Source of the DNA: Roridomyces roridus
Taxonomy: Eukaryota > Basidiomycota > Agaricomycetes > Agaricales > Mycenaceae
NCBI GenBank assembly: GCA_029378245.1
Contig: JARKIF010000035.1
Location: 310,001 to 374,000 of the forward strand
Direction of reading: 5' to 3'
DNA length: 64,000 nt
Below the pieces are notes generated by a model. It saw only the letters and a list, made by a program, of their open reading frames with translations, did no database searches and had not been told where the DNA came from. The position numbers and the translations under genes are program-made. Positions 44,484 to 56,932 of this stretch are shown piece after piece; position 1 is the first letter of the stretch; every line of letters begins with the position of its first letter.

Positions 44484-47479
44484 TCACATCGTCCCCGCAG
44501 TATGCGTCTGCGTCTGCGCCTCTCCCTGCATCAACACATCATCCAAACTCCGCAAATAAGAATTCCAGTCTGAGACCCTATCCATTCATCAGCATCGCAT
44601 CCATGACAAGTCAAAATAATAATAAAAACGCACTCAAACCCCGTTGGAGCTTCATTCCAAATCGCCATAATATCGCTAAAGGCGGCTGCATCGTACGAGG
44701 TTGATTCCAAGGGAGCGGGAAACTGCAACCCATGGCCATCAGTTGAAGGAACACCGGCAAAGAGAGCAGTATCCAGCGCCGTGAACGTCTGCGGTTGTGG
44801 CTGCGTCGAGACTTTCGGCGCCCGCGCAGGGGCTTCAAGGGCGTCGAGATGCTCCTTCGCCCACGCCACATCGTCCGTCGTCGCAGGCACCCAACGGGCC
44901 GCGCTGACTTGGGGCTCTGCTTCCCCTGGAGAGAGGCTTTCGGCGGGATTCCCGCGAGGAACGAAGGGCGAAGGATCGTCGTCGTACTCCTTCCTACGAA
45001 TATCCACCGGCGCACGCTCTCGATCAATCTTGAGCAGCTGTTCCAGCGTATTTCTGTACGTGGGCGTCAAAATTAAAATTCTCAAGTCGAAAGCCGGATA
45101 TGTACTCACAGCGAAGCCCCCACAGAAGGCCAATACTCCCTATGCGTACGCAAGACCTCCACACATCTACGCACGTCCCGCAAATCGGCATCCCTACTGG
45201 CCCCGGACCCACCAGCGCCCGCCGCCCAGATATTCAGCAAAAGAACAATCCCAGCAGTAAACAACGCCGTTTGCGCAAAAACGACAGGATTTCCCGGTCT
45301 TCTTCGCTGTTGCGTCTCGACGATGTGGATACAGGCCCGGGCGGCGTTGTTGCAGATCGTCAGTGAGGGGAAAGTGGTAACCAATTTGGTTGTGTCGCGA
45401 ATCGCGGGTATGAAAGGCCGGTGGATGAGCATCTGGACGAGGTAGTACTTGCAGTATAATGCTGCGGATTGGTCGAGAAATATGTCGGAGGGGCATGTTT
45501 GATCCCATCGGACTGCGAGAGCAAGGTAAGCAGGAAGGAGTGAGGGAAGAACGAGAGATTCAGTGAGGGACTCACGATGCACAGGCACTGAATCAAACCA
45601 CGAATTCAAGGCCGAATCCAGCTCCATCACAATCTTCTCCTCCCACCTCCCGTCGTCCCCCATCGCCACCATCACACGGATCTTGGTGCTGGAATACTAT
45701 ACCCACGTTCAAACAGGACATAGAGCAGAGAGATAGAGACGTGACGTACGAGGACTTTATGCGTAAACGCAAAGATCCTGTTCAAGCTCATGAGCGAACA
45801 GAAGAAGTCCACCATCGATGGTTTATCCGCCGGCTGGATGAAGCCAGTATCCCAATATTCGTCATCGCAGCGCGCGGGCGGGTCAAGGTCGACGCTGTGT
45901 GTGTGTTATCATGGGAGAATCCAAGGACACCAACACCGGCGAATACATGAAACGCACTCCATAGCGTGGATTGCCGGCGTGCGCCCCAAGGCACCGCAGA
46001 GCTCCGAGTCAAAGAGCGTAAGTGTCCTGAAGAGAAGTTTGATCGCGAACGAGGATAAATATGCCTGCCTACCAGTATGCTCGTCTTTCGAGCTCATGCT
46101 CAGCCGTCAGCCCCGTCGGCCGTGGTTTAGCGCGGTGCGCGCCAATGTCTTTACCCACATGCAGACCGATACCAACGACGGTCCAGCACGCGCGCGCAGA
46201 GGAGGTGCGGTCCAGAAATTGGACGGCAAGCTGATTAGGTCAGGTCAAGCCAGCTGAAAGGGAGAGAGGAGGGAAGGCGCGTACAGCATAGCACTGCAAA
46301 TCGTACAGCGTGGGCTGCCTAGACGCCGTCTCTCTCGTGAGCTCTACTTCATCAAACCACTTCCACCCTGCGGTACTGCCGTACTCCTCCGAGTTCACTA
46401 GATGTTCCTGTAGGCAGACACGCGGATCGTCAGAGTACCGCGCGCCAAGAGCGCACACCAGCAAGAGCGTCCGAGCAAAGCCCACACCGTCATCGTCCTC
46501 TCGAAGGTGCGTATCAGCGGCAAACGCTCGCTCAAATGTCGCACGGTGGAGGAGAGGGAAGAAGACGTTGACTTTGTCGAAATAGAGTCGGATTAAAGCT
46601 ACTGTCAGATCGCAGTCAGGAAACAAGAAGCTGCGACGGGGAGTAGGCAGTCCGGATTCCCACTGTGAGATTATATTTCATTCAATTGTATTGTGCAGAG
46701 AGGGAATACGCACGGGTTTAACACTCCAAGTTTTGTTGGAAGACGAGGACGAGGACGAGCTCCCATGACCGGAGACGGGAGGTCCAGCTCTGAGGTCCAC
46801 CGCCGTCTTCACAAGCGCCGCATTGCTCGATTTCCCATAAAACCCGTGATCGCCCGGATTCAGATTATCGAGGGCCAGCGATCTGAAACTACGCTCAATC
46901 TCGGCAAAGGTGAGATCGTCTGAATGAGCTGGGGGGTAGGGTTTACTGAGTCCGCGGATGATTTGGGTTACGACTTCGACGCCGGGGCCGCTCCGAGGAG
47001 ACGGTGTGGGTGTCGTAGTGGTGGTGTCGGCTTGGCCGCTGCGCAGCAGGGTCTCGGCCTCTTGCAGACGGTGTTCGAGAGAGTGGACATAGCTAGCGGA
47101 GTGAGGGAGAAGACAACCTGAGAGTCGGTTAAACGTACGTTGTGGCAGTGGATATGCGTTGCTACCCGGACAATGAGTGTTTTTTTTCCGCAGAAGAGGG
47201 ATGGAATGCACCCTTGGTCGTTGTTGATACGTGCAATTGAAGTCATGCTTCAAGCAAGGGCCACAGGGTGTCTCGCCATCGCCTATGTGTGATCTTCATC
47301 GGCGGTTTGCCTTCAAGAGTGACTCACACTTACAGCGACCTGTAGTGAGGGGTGAGCAACCAATCCAGTCCAGGGATGATGAGAATACGTTTTTTCCGTC
47401 GACAAACATCACATGGTCGTGTTACCCGCTTCTTTTTTGCGTGTGAATCGCTGTCTCGTGTCGACTCGCTCGACGACAT
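44484..47479 (-). CDS. Zn2Cys6 transcription factor (fungal-specific TF domain)
   Basis: Starts MSSSESTRDSDSHAKKKR; three short exons assemble the binuclear zinc cluster PCDVCRRKK-RRC-KCDGETPCGPC-LKHDFNC, with C-x2-C-x6-C-x7-C-x2-C-x6-C spacing. A linker/coiled-coil follows (SYVHSLEHRLQEAETLL). The fungal_trans region is clear: LIRLYFDKVNVFFPLLHRAT, FARTLLLVCALGARYSDDPR, GWKWFDEVEL and LTRETASRQPTLYDLQCYAV. Later exons contain IHRPFIPAIRDTTKLV, ICNNAARACIHIVETQQRR and a C-terminus ending WNSYLRSLDDVLMQGE. Around eight introns are needed and no disabling change was seen. It would act in the nucleus as a DNA-binding regulator. It sits in the non-duplicated spacer ~3.7 kb from a sugar transporter, which could be a target, but this is inference. 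Confidence 0.85.
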
Positions 47480-50121
47480 GGTGGTTTGGGATCAAGAAGG
47501 ATTGATTGGCGGTTGATTGGTCAGCTGCCATCGGCGGGTCCGCGATCACATGATGCACTTCCATCGACGCGTCTTTCGCTCATCTGCATATTGAATCGAC
47601 GCTTCGCCAGGGAAAATGATTCATACTAATCAGGTTTTCTCCAGCGCACTTTTAGTTCCAATTTTTTTCCTTCCACATGCGCCGCAAAGCAGCATTCAGA
47701 GAAAGCCATCAGGTACTTCACTGCCAGAACCGGCATCTCGGCCGACGTCCACCAAGCCTCTCTTCTCCACTGCAGGTGGAGTGCTTGGGAATACAACGGC
47801 GCCTACTTACATGCCCTGCCGAGAGGTGTGGAGCTGCAGCGAATTCTTGCGGTTTAACGAGACTCCGAGAGTGACTGGATCATGATGTTTGACCGGCTAC
47901 TTCCAAGCTGCTTCTCAGAAATCGAGGCTCGCATTCATCTAGGAGTGCTAGTTCCCTTGAAACATACGACGCCGGGATATCATTGGCATTGGCATATGTA
48001 CATCTCCAGAACGAGATCCGGAGGTCATAGAGCGCCGTTATAATTGTGTCGAGATGTCCAGATTTTTTCCGGGAAGACATGACTTCTTCGACTCTTGACT
48101 CGCAGAGGAAATGATCGAACGACGCGCGAAGACCGTCAGTTTCCAGCGCAAAATTAAAATGACTATTGCCCTTATTCAACCCTTATTGAAAGCTGGATTC
48201 CGAAGGAATCACTGTCAGTCTGATTGCACTGGGAAGGAATCATCCAGTGACGCATTTCTGATTCTCCAAATGCTTGTTTCTTCCGTCGGGTTTCATGTCC
48301 GGTTTTCCTTCCCGTTGATGCTTACTTCACGAATCAGTCCTTCGACGTCGTGAGCTACCACGCCGGTTGCACACTTGGAGGTCCATCGTGCATCGTCAAG
48401 CAGGGGTCGAGAATCGAGAACCAAATGGTCTCACAGAGGAGTCGAAGCCTTAGACTTCAGGAAGTATACTCGAACAAAATCCCTCTGTAATTCAAGCCCT
48501 CCAGCAAGCCTCAAACATGTTCTCCAAGCTCTGCACCGACGCCAACGCGGCTCATGCCCAAGTAGCCTCCCAAATCTTCCGAAGAGAAGTGTCCAGTCAG
48601 TGAGAAGCTCTCGAGTCAAAGGCGGGCTGACTCACGGCTCCGCCTGCGGAGTGTATGGAAGGGGCAGCAGCGTGGTGGGGTGACCTTGCCATAGGTACGG
48701 TAGATCCCCAGGCTGAGCTTGTGGTCTGAAGGTTGGCGAGTCAGTTGTACAGCCGGCGCGGCACTGAAGGACACCGACCTTTAGCCTGCTCGAGGGGGTC
48801 GGAGGCAAGGTAAAGAAAGAAACCTGTGCAAATTGCGGGTTTATATACACTCGCGGGCCCGTTTCCAAGGGACCTCGTGCCATCCATCCTGAGAGGCGGA
48901 TAAATAAGTATGTGATCAGCTTATTTGCGTGTGGGCGCCCGGGAAGCCCTTGACACGAATCGATTTGTCGTTGTGAATGTGCTTTAAGGAGGAGCGGATG
49001 ACAGCAGGTTGTCAGAAACTGGGTCTCCTCGGGTGACTAAATTACATAGTATTAGATGGGTGGTTTAATCTGTGATTGACGGCACCAGTAGATAGGAAAA
49101 TTGGGGTGGATTTAATATTGGAAGTGCCGAGGGCGGCTTTATACAGAAATCAGTGGAGCGGGCCCACTGGAGTTATTGTGGACCGCGTGCGGCACCCCCA
49201 GAGACGATATGGTCTTTCGATTCCACTCAAACATGTACAGTTCCAGGAAGTAGGCGCGGGCATCAATGGCCTTGGGACCGCTGGAAGTCAGCATCGGGCG
49301 CACTGGGCGCGATTCACAAATGGCAGGTTGTGAGTCTGTGGGGCGATATAATCCCGTTTGGGGATTCCAGACCGATTGGACTGGGTCTTGAAAATTGAAC
49401 GATGCACTGCGTTCCGCATCGCCGTGGACAGACGTGTGGCTCGCTGATTGTATCCCACGTCTACCTTGTGTCCAGGCCCTTCCTGCTGGGTCCATCACTG
49501 ATTGACATCGGTCTAGCCCCGTAGACAGACCCACGTAAACAGTAGTCTCTCTTACAGACCCTCGACGCTCCGCAAGCTCCGCGAACGTAAACAGACCCCG
49601 ACAAACCTCGGGCTCGCTGATTGTACCTCACTTTTGACGGCTCTGTCCACCCTCCGTCTCTGTTCGCTAGCTCTGTCTACCCCCTTTCCCTACACTGGGG
49701 TAGCCACAGCCCATCAGACCCCTGTGTCTACCCTGGTAGACACAATCTGTGTCCACGAGGGGTCGGAACACAGTGGATGGGTTGGATGTGGGACATCAGT
49801 CTAGAACAAATATTGGAGTATTTGGGAGGCCGAGGGCGGAATTTACTCACGGAAGGTCTGGTGTTTAAAATCAGTGGGCATCGTGAGGCGCCACCTGCCT
49901 CCGCTGTTCCGCTGTTGCGCTGGACTTTCCGACTTCCGATGGGCGAGTCTCGGCGAGATGCCTTTGTGAGTTTTCAAGTACATTCCAGGGCATCGAGAAA
50001 CATCCTGGATTGATCCTGGCGTTGAGTGCTGAGTGCTGAATCATCCGCCGAGAAGCGAGCCCAGTGCCTCCATCAAGGCTGAGGATTCGGCAAAGAACAA
50101 GGAAGGATTGTTGCATTCAGG
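47480..50121. other. 2.6 kb intergenic region, no clear gene
   Basis: Short frames only. One patch (48517 onward) reads MFSKLCTDANAAHAQV: its first 16 bases match the start of the hydrophobin genes here, but nothing hydrophobin-like follows. CT-rich and GTCTACC-rich sequence lies at 49500-49760. No gene is supported. Confidence 0.4.
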
Positions 50122-50554
50122 TAGTGTTGCCGCGAGGTGAAGGTACCTCGGAGCTGAGGTCACCTCACCTCCGACATGTTACCATAAACGGTGCCTTGAG
50201 GTCGCATCACCTCGGTCGCCTCAAGCCACCTCCGAGCTGATGTACCCCGAAGGGGACATGACAACCAGCCGACATTTACTGATCTGTCGTCCCGACTCCA
50301 ATCCTCTGCTTCAACCGCCCTCCTCAATCCCTACTGCTCTTACTACATTGAATTTTGTATGCATTATGCAATAAAAACACATTCTCCTTACAATGTAATA
50401 TTTTTTAGCATGAGCCGACGAGCTCTACGGGGGATTTCCTTTTCTGTCCACCACCTCCGAGGTAACTCGAGGTCGGCTCATCAGAACTCAAGGTGGGCCG
50501 AGGTTGACACTTGATCACCTCAAGGTACCTCCACCTCACCTCGCGGCAACACTA
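50122..50554. mobile_element. hAT-like MITE, 8-bp TSD
   Basis: A 433 bp element with terminal inverted repeats TAGTGTTGCCGCGAGGTGA, flanked by CATTCAGG on both sides (50114-50121, 50555-50562), the 8-bp duplication of hAT insertion. The interior is rich in CCTCGAGGT/ACCTC motifs and AT-rich in the middle. No coding capacity. Confidence 0.9.
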
Positions 50555-51180
50555 CATTCAGGTGATCGCATCGATCCAATCCATCAATCACATTACGCAA
50601 GCTTCTTTCCGGTGCCCCTCACCTCGCTGGCACCCTGGTGTTCTGGACTCGCTACTGGCAGCGGACCATGTCGCGACTCGCCACTGGTGGCCACTGAAGC
50701 CTCGTTCACGGGCTGCCTTCGCGGTGCCATCTCGCCATTGTATCACCCGGCTTAATCGATCCGGATTACGGATATCCACTGTGCTGGTGGGATAGGATGC
50801 CAAGGCGCTCTGATCACGCTGGCAGTCGAATGTACATCTCGAAGACCGACTATGCTTCTCTGAGGAAGCCACTCTATAGCCGCGATCTTCTTTCTGCGTT
50901 TACATTCTGTCTTTCCTGTCTCCCACCGCGCCAATTCCCTCGAGCCGCGTCTCCACCCCGCCCCTTTCTTTTTTTTTTCCAAGACGAAAAGTGTTCCATA
51001 GACTGTGCAACCTCACCTTTTCTCTACCTACGCGCCGCTCGAGAAGGTCAACTGACCACGGATACAGTGTCCTCAAAAATAAACGAAGCTTCTACCCCAC
51101 GGAATGGCCGACCGTACTCCCGCCAGAGTATATCTTGGGGGACTCATGCACTTTCCACTCTCTCTATCTATCTCCCCGAA
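50555..51180. promoter_or_regulatory. Upstream region of the sugar transporter
   Basis: About 600 bp without a recognisable gene. A pyrimidine-rich tract (50930-50985) lies about 200 bp before the transporter ATG, the usual arrangement of fungal core promoters. No specific operator is identified. Confidence 0.35.
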
Positions 51181-53358
51181 ATGACTGAAACCTCTGCGAC
51201 AGCCCCTCCGGGAAATGGCGCCAATACCTTGAAGGATCTGGAGGATTCTAACCGCACATGGTTCAACAATCGACGGTGCGAGTTTACACGTTGTTCCTTG
51301 CTGTCGCTGACATTGCATTCAAAACATAGTCTCATCGCGCTTCATGGATGGATCGTGTTGTTGTACGTGGGTAGTAGCTTTACGCGATGTCACTAACCGC
51401 CTTTATGCAGGCTGATAACCTCTTACGCGAGCGGCTACGACGGTTCCATGGTCAACGGCCTTCAATCCCTGCCCCAATGGGAAAGGTACTTCAATTTCCC
51501 GACAAAAGGAAAGCTGGGGTTACTCGGTGCAATCCAGGCGGGCATCTCTGTCGCTACACGGTTGTTCGTTTGAGACTCAAGTTGCGTTTCAGAACATCGG
51601 ATCGTTGGCGGGATACCCCTTCGCGCCGTACCTCTGTGACGGAATTGGACGCAGGCCCACTGTGTTCATCGGCGCGTTGATTATGTCGCTGGCCACGGTC
51701 ATTCAAACAGCGTCTCAGTCTGTCGGGATGTTCATCGGCGCTCGGTAGGGTCTCTCGTCCTCTCTGAATCTGCATCTCATTGCGAATGATACTCTCAGGT
51801 TCCTCGTCGGGTTTGGACTCACGTTCACTGGTGGGTGGTCTGACTGCTCTCTTTTCTCCCTCTTGACCCCGGTTCGGTCTCACAGCCAGCGCAGCCCCTA
51901 TGCTCATCGCCGAGCTCTCGTATCCCAAATACCGCGCACCGCTCACATCTGTGTACAACTCACTCTGGCATTCAGGATCAGTCGTGTACGTCTCCTCTTC
52001 CTCCCTCACCCTCACCTTCATCGACCAATGTGCAGCGCTGCATGGACTACTTTCGGGAGTTTCCATATCCAAAGCACATGGGCGTGGCGTCTCCCATCTG
52101 CGCTCCAGGCCTTGCCTTCGATTCTTCAAGTCCTCCTGGTGTACCTCGTTCCTGAATCGCCGCGGTATCTCATCAAGAAAGGCAAGGAAGCACAAGGGTT
52201 GAAGATATTGGCGTATTACCATGCCGACGGTAACGAGTATGTTTTCGTTCATTTGATCTTCCTTAGTTGAGCCTGATGTGGTTCGAAAGGAAAGACCCCC
52301 TCGTGCGGTACGAGTTCGAGGAAATCAAAGCAGCGATGGAGTACGACCGCACGGGTGAGCTCCCCAGTCTCTCAGGAGAGTGAAACTTGAGAGTCGACCC
52401 CGCCTCTCAGTTGTAGCCAACGTCGGCTGGAAATCCCTCATCTCAAGCAAGGGAAACCTCAAACGTCTGCGTATCATCATCGCCATTGCATTCTTCTCGC
52501 AGTGGTCCGGCAACGGCTTGGCGGGGTACTACCTCAACAAGGTCCTCTCCGACATTGGGATTACTAACCCTACGACGCAGGTGTGCTTTCTCTCTTGTCC
52601 CAGCCAATTTACGCTTATTTTCAAACGACACAGCTCCTGCTCAACGGCATCCTAAGCATCTGGAGTCTAATCTGCGGCCTCACCACCTCCTCGATAGTGG
52701 AGCGCTTTGGGCGCCGACTCCTCTTCCTCTCTTCCGCGTTCCTGATGACGCTGTTCTTCACGATGCAGACCGCCTCTTTTGCGCGCTTCACGATTAATGG
52801 GGATCCGAACGCCGCGCATGCTGTTATTGCGTTTATCTTCCTTTATTCGGCGGCATACAAGTGCGTTTATCTTATTCTTTTAAAACCGGGCGTTGAGTGA
52901 CCTGTCGGCCTGCAGCCTTGCATTCTCCCCCCTCATCGTCACCTACGCACTCGAGATCCTGCCATACAACATCCGCGCCAAGGGATTCAACGTCTTCAAT
53001 ATAACCATCTCCATCGCCCTCATCTTCAACCAATACGTCAACCCTATCGCACTCGCTGCGTTGACTTGGAAGTATTATATAGTGTATTGTGTGTGGTTGG
53101 TCTGTGAATGTGTATTTCTGTGGTTTTGTAAGTGGTTCCTTCCTGCTTTGTTCATGAAACTGCCTTACGACAAGCCACGCAGATCTGGTCGAGACCAAGA
53201 ACCACACACTGGAAGAGACGGCGGCGATATTCGACGGGATGGGTGCGTCGGAGAAGATTGCCGGCGATGCGGCTGCGCATGCCGGCGTCGGCGGTGCGGA
53301 GCCGGAGAGTAAGAGGTCGGACGAGAAGGGGTCGACGGAGTACGTTACGGTTGCGTGA
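51181..53358 (+). CDS. MFS sugar transporter (hexose/lactose permease-like)
   Basis: A plasma-membrane sugar:proton symporter of the sugar-porter family, with twelve predicted membrane helices. The ATG at 51181 gives MTETSATAPPGNG; exons then read LITSYASGYDGSMVNGLQSL, NIGSLAGYPFAPYLCDGIGR, FIGARFLVGFG, LIAELSYPKYRAPLTSVYN, the signature PESPRYLIKKGK, then NGLAGYYLN, SIVERFGRRLLF, EILPYNIRAKGFNVF and the end YLVETKNHTLEETAAIFDGM. GRR loop motifs are in place. About ten short introns keep the frame; one (51538-51592) starts with GC rather than GT. The cytosolic tail is acidic/charged (ESKRSDEKGS). The gene is convergent with the hydrophobin at 53520. It appears intact. Confidence 0.88.
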
Positions 53359-53519
53359 GATGTTGCTTCATATTCTCCGTTTTCGGCTGCTTGTTGATCA
53401 GATACTTGTTTGTTGGATCATTGGGCGTCGGCCATCACGGCTCTGGGGTCGTTCACATCCACAATACTTGACAATCGAGAACAGTCGAGTACAACAAGAT
53501 ATCTTCATAACTACAGCGG

Positions 53520-53942
53520 TCAACTAGTGATAGGAATGCAGTTGATCGCGATTAGACCGTCTGACAGTACGTATCAGCACAGTACTCTCTGCTGAACTCA
53601 AATTCAAACTTACGCCATGCAATCTCGGGCGCATCACATCGCGTGGTGATGTCACCACAATTGTTCCCGACGACGGTGATGGGCGAGCAGCTGAGCCCAA
53701 CAGGGACGGTGATATCGCCGAGGTCGATTCCGAGCTCGGCGAGGACGGCTCCAGCGGCGGTAGTGTTCGAGTCAACGACGCTTTGGCAGCACTGGTCCGA
53801 GGTGGGCGGGGTGACTGGGACGGTGTTCGGGATGGCGGCAGCAAGGGTCTGACATGGGTAATTAGAATTAGAATGGACAATGCAGGGAGAGCTTACTTAC
53901 AATGAGCACAGAGGCGACGACGATGGTGAGCTTGGAGAACAT
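53520..53942 (-). CDS. Six-cysteine hydrophobin (spacer copy)
   Basis: Signal peptide MFSKLTIVVASVLI joins after a 52 nt intron to TLAAAIPNTVPVTPPTSDQC. The mature chain has QCC, LSC, NNC, RC and NC: six cysteines. The first cysteine and one of the usual C6-C7 pair are absent. The order of the rest, spacing (CC to next C ~37 residues) and the LSCSPITVVGNNC motif place it in the class I hydrophobin family. A second intron near the end (GTAAGT to GTCAG) splits the codon after EIAW; the last exon encodes GLIAINCIPITS. No defect is visible. It is a secreted surface protein, convergent with the transporter gene. Confidence 0.85.
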
Positions 53943-54169
53943 GTTTGGAGGGCTTGAACTGCGGTGTTCGAGTGACGAGATGGGTTCGAGGAAAGGTCGT
54001 TTATACGCATTCCGTCGAACAGTCGGGCCGTTAGCTCAAAGGCAGCTAGGTACAGAACTGTGGAGCGAGTGGAGTAGCTGACGGTGATTTCAATTGGTCG
54101 CACGTTGTTCAACCTTGTTCGTCCTGCGCAGATATCGACGTCACAGGAACCTGTTCAACCCAGTGAAGA

Positions 54170-55010
54170 ATATCAACCATCTATCCATCTGCCATGGCGG
54201 CGACAGAACGCTTTTCTCGACGTCATGAGAGAATGTGTGAAGGCCCAGGGGAAAGGCGGAGAACCGAGACGTTGTCACGTTGACCGCCTCGTGTCCATCC
54301 CAGGGGACAATCATCTTTACCCTCGGAGGTCGAGATGCTCCGGGATGTGTCGAGACTCGATCGACCGCACAGTCACCGCATCTCACGTTCGGAAATTAGA
54401 ATTTCCTCGCGCCACCGGAAGCTCCATGACAGATCAAATGAAGAAATTGTGCCCGCGACCAACAGGCGACCAGTCTTTGAACGCCGTGCAATTCATTGCG
54501 AGAGAGCTTGCCTGGGGAATTTCAACATGTCGCCGCCAGATTTAGATGAAAACGACGTCACTGGCCCTGAGCGTCGCGACTCTGTGTTGGTGGCTGAACA
54601 TCGACAGTTGCAGGTACTCTATGCCCGACGCCAGGAATGTTCCCTACGGCACCGAATGACGATATGTGAAATGTCTTAATTCAACCGCGTCTTGTCTCAA
54701 TTGCTTATACCGTAGCCCCAATTTTCATGCAGGGTCCTCAACATTGCCTCAAAACCGAAATTAGTTCGTGCCGTCAGCATATGACTTTGGGTGCCATGTG
54801 GACATTAGCTTTCCTCCCACTGAACGACTCGGTTCAACACTGCCCGATATAGCGAATTCTGGGATCTACTTTATATTCCACGATTGTAGACAACAGGCTG
54901 TCGAATCTCTGCCACAGAGCCCCACCGCTCCACTCGTTCTAGATGCCCGTTGACTGGTGCCCGCGTCCCTCGCGTAGTTGAACATCACGATGTGAACAGA
55001 GTATACATTC
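54170..55010. repeat. Right inner arm of the inverted duplication
   Basis: Inverse homologue of 43536-44360, with the same landmark blocks in mirrored order and moderate divergence. No gene; a few short frames only. Confidence 0.75.
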
Positions 55011-55168
55011 TCATTCAGGACGACTCCACTCCGCGCGCTCAGCTAGCTCGTCTTCGACGAACGGACTTCGCTCAGGCAACCCTCGAAAATGTATAAAAGT
55101 GCTGTGCGACGTCCCCATTTCTTCACTCGAACACCACTCCTCGTCGTTCAAGCTCTCAATAAACAGAC

Positions 55169-55597
55169 ATGTTCTCCAAGCTCTTTGTCGCCTCTGTCTT
55201 TGTTGTGTGTTCCTTTTTTCATCCCCTTAGGCTTACGACGTTGATTTCAATTTTTTCAGACCCTTGCTGCCGCCATTCCGAACAGCCCTCCCCCCCCGGT
55301 GACGCCCCCCACCTCGAACCAGTGCTGCAGCAGCGTCGTCTCGAGCACCAGCTCCGCCGCCTCCGCGGTGGCCGCCCTCGTCGGGCTTGACCTCACTGGT
55401 CTCGACGTCCCCGTCGGTCTCAGCTGCTCGCCCATCACCGTCGTCGGCAACAACTGGTCAGTTTGCTCCTCCTTCGGATTCACAAAGCTCGGTCTGACTT
55501 GAGATTCTACAGCGGTGGAACCACCGTCACCTGCGACTCCCCCAAGGCCGAGTGGAACAACCTCATCGCCATCAACTGCCTCCCCATCACCCTCTGA
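55169..55597 (+). CDS. Six-cysteine hydrophobin, right copy
   Basis: Intact counterpart of the left copy. Exons 55169-55204, 55260-55456 and 55513-55597 give 105 residues. Signal peptide MFSKLFVASVFV-TLAAA; mature start IPNSPPPPVTPPTSNQCC. The second intron (phase 2) lies within a cysteine codon (TG|C), which restores GNNC. Six cysteines remain: CC, LSC, NNC, TC, NC. The run of eight C bases at about 55290-55297 keeps frame. A TATAAA lies ~75 bp before the ATG (55094). It should be secreted and surface active, if the reduced cysteine set still folds. Confidence 0.87.
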
Positions 55598-55800
55598 GCT
55601 TGCTCTGAGCAGTTGAACAGCGCATGACGATCGTGGTGGATGATTCGGAAATTAGCTCTTGTTGTACTTTCTTTCTACCTTTCCTCAATGCTGGTCTTGT
55701 TTCGTGTTAAATGTCGCGGAATATATGATCTTTTTGTTTGTTTTACTTGCTTGAGGGAGGTTCGAGGCTGGCATTCACCTTGAGTCTGGTTTTCGTCTAA

Positions 55801-56932
55801 TGAATCTCGTCGATGACTGATGTCAGGTGTCGACTGCAGTAAAACCGCAATCTCCCCATTCAGCTCTCCCTCCGCCAACGATCCTCGACGCCGCTGCTGC
55901 GAAAGTTTCACCAATCCTGCAAACACCTCTTCCCCATCGGTCCTCAACGGCACGACCCACGTCCTCATCGTATCGCCCTCCAGAACGCGTATCCCATGCA
56001 ACTGATAGCGCCCCTTCCCCACCATCGCGCGCTGCACCAGATCCTCCCACTCATCACTCTCCGTGTCCACGAGATCGTGCAGCCGCTCCTGAGCCTCTTC
56101 ATCCTCCGGGTCGACGGGGTAGACTGTGACGACGGGGGGTGATTTGCAGTAGTCGAAGAGAGTGAAGAGGGCGTCGGGGATGCGCACGGCGGGATCGTAT
56201 TCAGATAGAACCTGGATTTGTTGCGCGTAGATGGAAGGCCGTTCTTTACGGTATTTGTCGTGAATCAGTGTGCGGAGGAATAAACGTTCCTTGTAAATTA
56301 TCCCTGCGCGTTTGGCTGGAGGAGACCAATTAGAAAGTATTTTGGAGAGTGGCGTGCGACTTACAGAGAAGTAAGCTGTCGTGGGTGCTACAAGCGTTCC
56401 GGTGCCCGATTTCCCAGTCATTTCGTTGGCAGTCCCCGGCGCATTAATAGCCTGGCATCCTGAGCATCGTTTCAGGCGGGACGATTCCTGTATCAAACAG
56501 CACTGTTGGAGCTCTCAGTGAACCGACGCAGCGACATGCGATCGATGACTCACCTCTTCGTTATCGCAGGCCTTCCGCGCCTCAAACAGTGGTGATTCGT
56601 ACTTCGCGAGAGCTTTAAGGCGCTCCTCGGCTGCAGTAAGAAATTTCTGCCAGTGATCATACAACGCCGTTTGCTTGAAGTCGTCACCTGAGAGCAGATC
56701 TTGAACATCCCTCAGAGCATCTCTTTATGCCACAACGGCGTAGAAATACACGAGACCGGCGGGGAGGAGCAGCGTCAAGAAAAAGCGGACATGGTGCTCC
56801 GACTGCCACCCGGGCGCCTCGCAGCGTAGTGTAATCAAGACCAACGCCCGTAAAAGCCCACGGTCAAGCAGCTCGTCAAGCCACAGCTTCGCCGGAGAGC
56901 CTTTGAGCATAGGCCGTCCGAGCATTTAACAC
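55801..56932 (-). pseudogene. MYND-finger protein, copy d, mirror of copy c
   Basis: Inverted copy of 38234-39361. Identical within the 3.1 kb repeat, diverged beyond 55931 (the C-terminal end reads EEVFAGLVKLSQQRRRGS where copy c has EGLFDGSVRLSQQLRRGS). It has the same N-terminal truncation, internal TAA and damaged finger. The open frame at the C-terminus is longer here, continuing to about 55675 because the stop falls elsewhere. Confidence 0.8.

Noticed and set aside
48517..48600. MFSKLCTDANAAHAQV, resembling a hydrophobin start
   Set aside because: Only the first ~16 bases match; no CC, CSPI or splice context follows.
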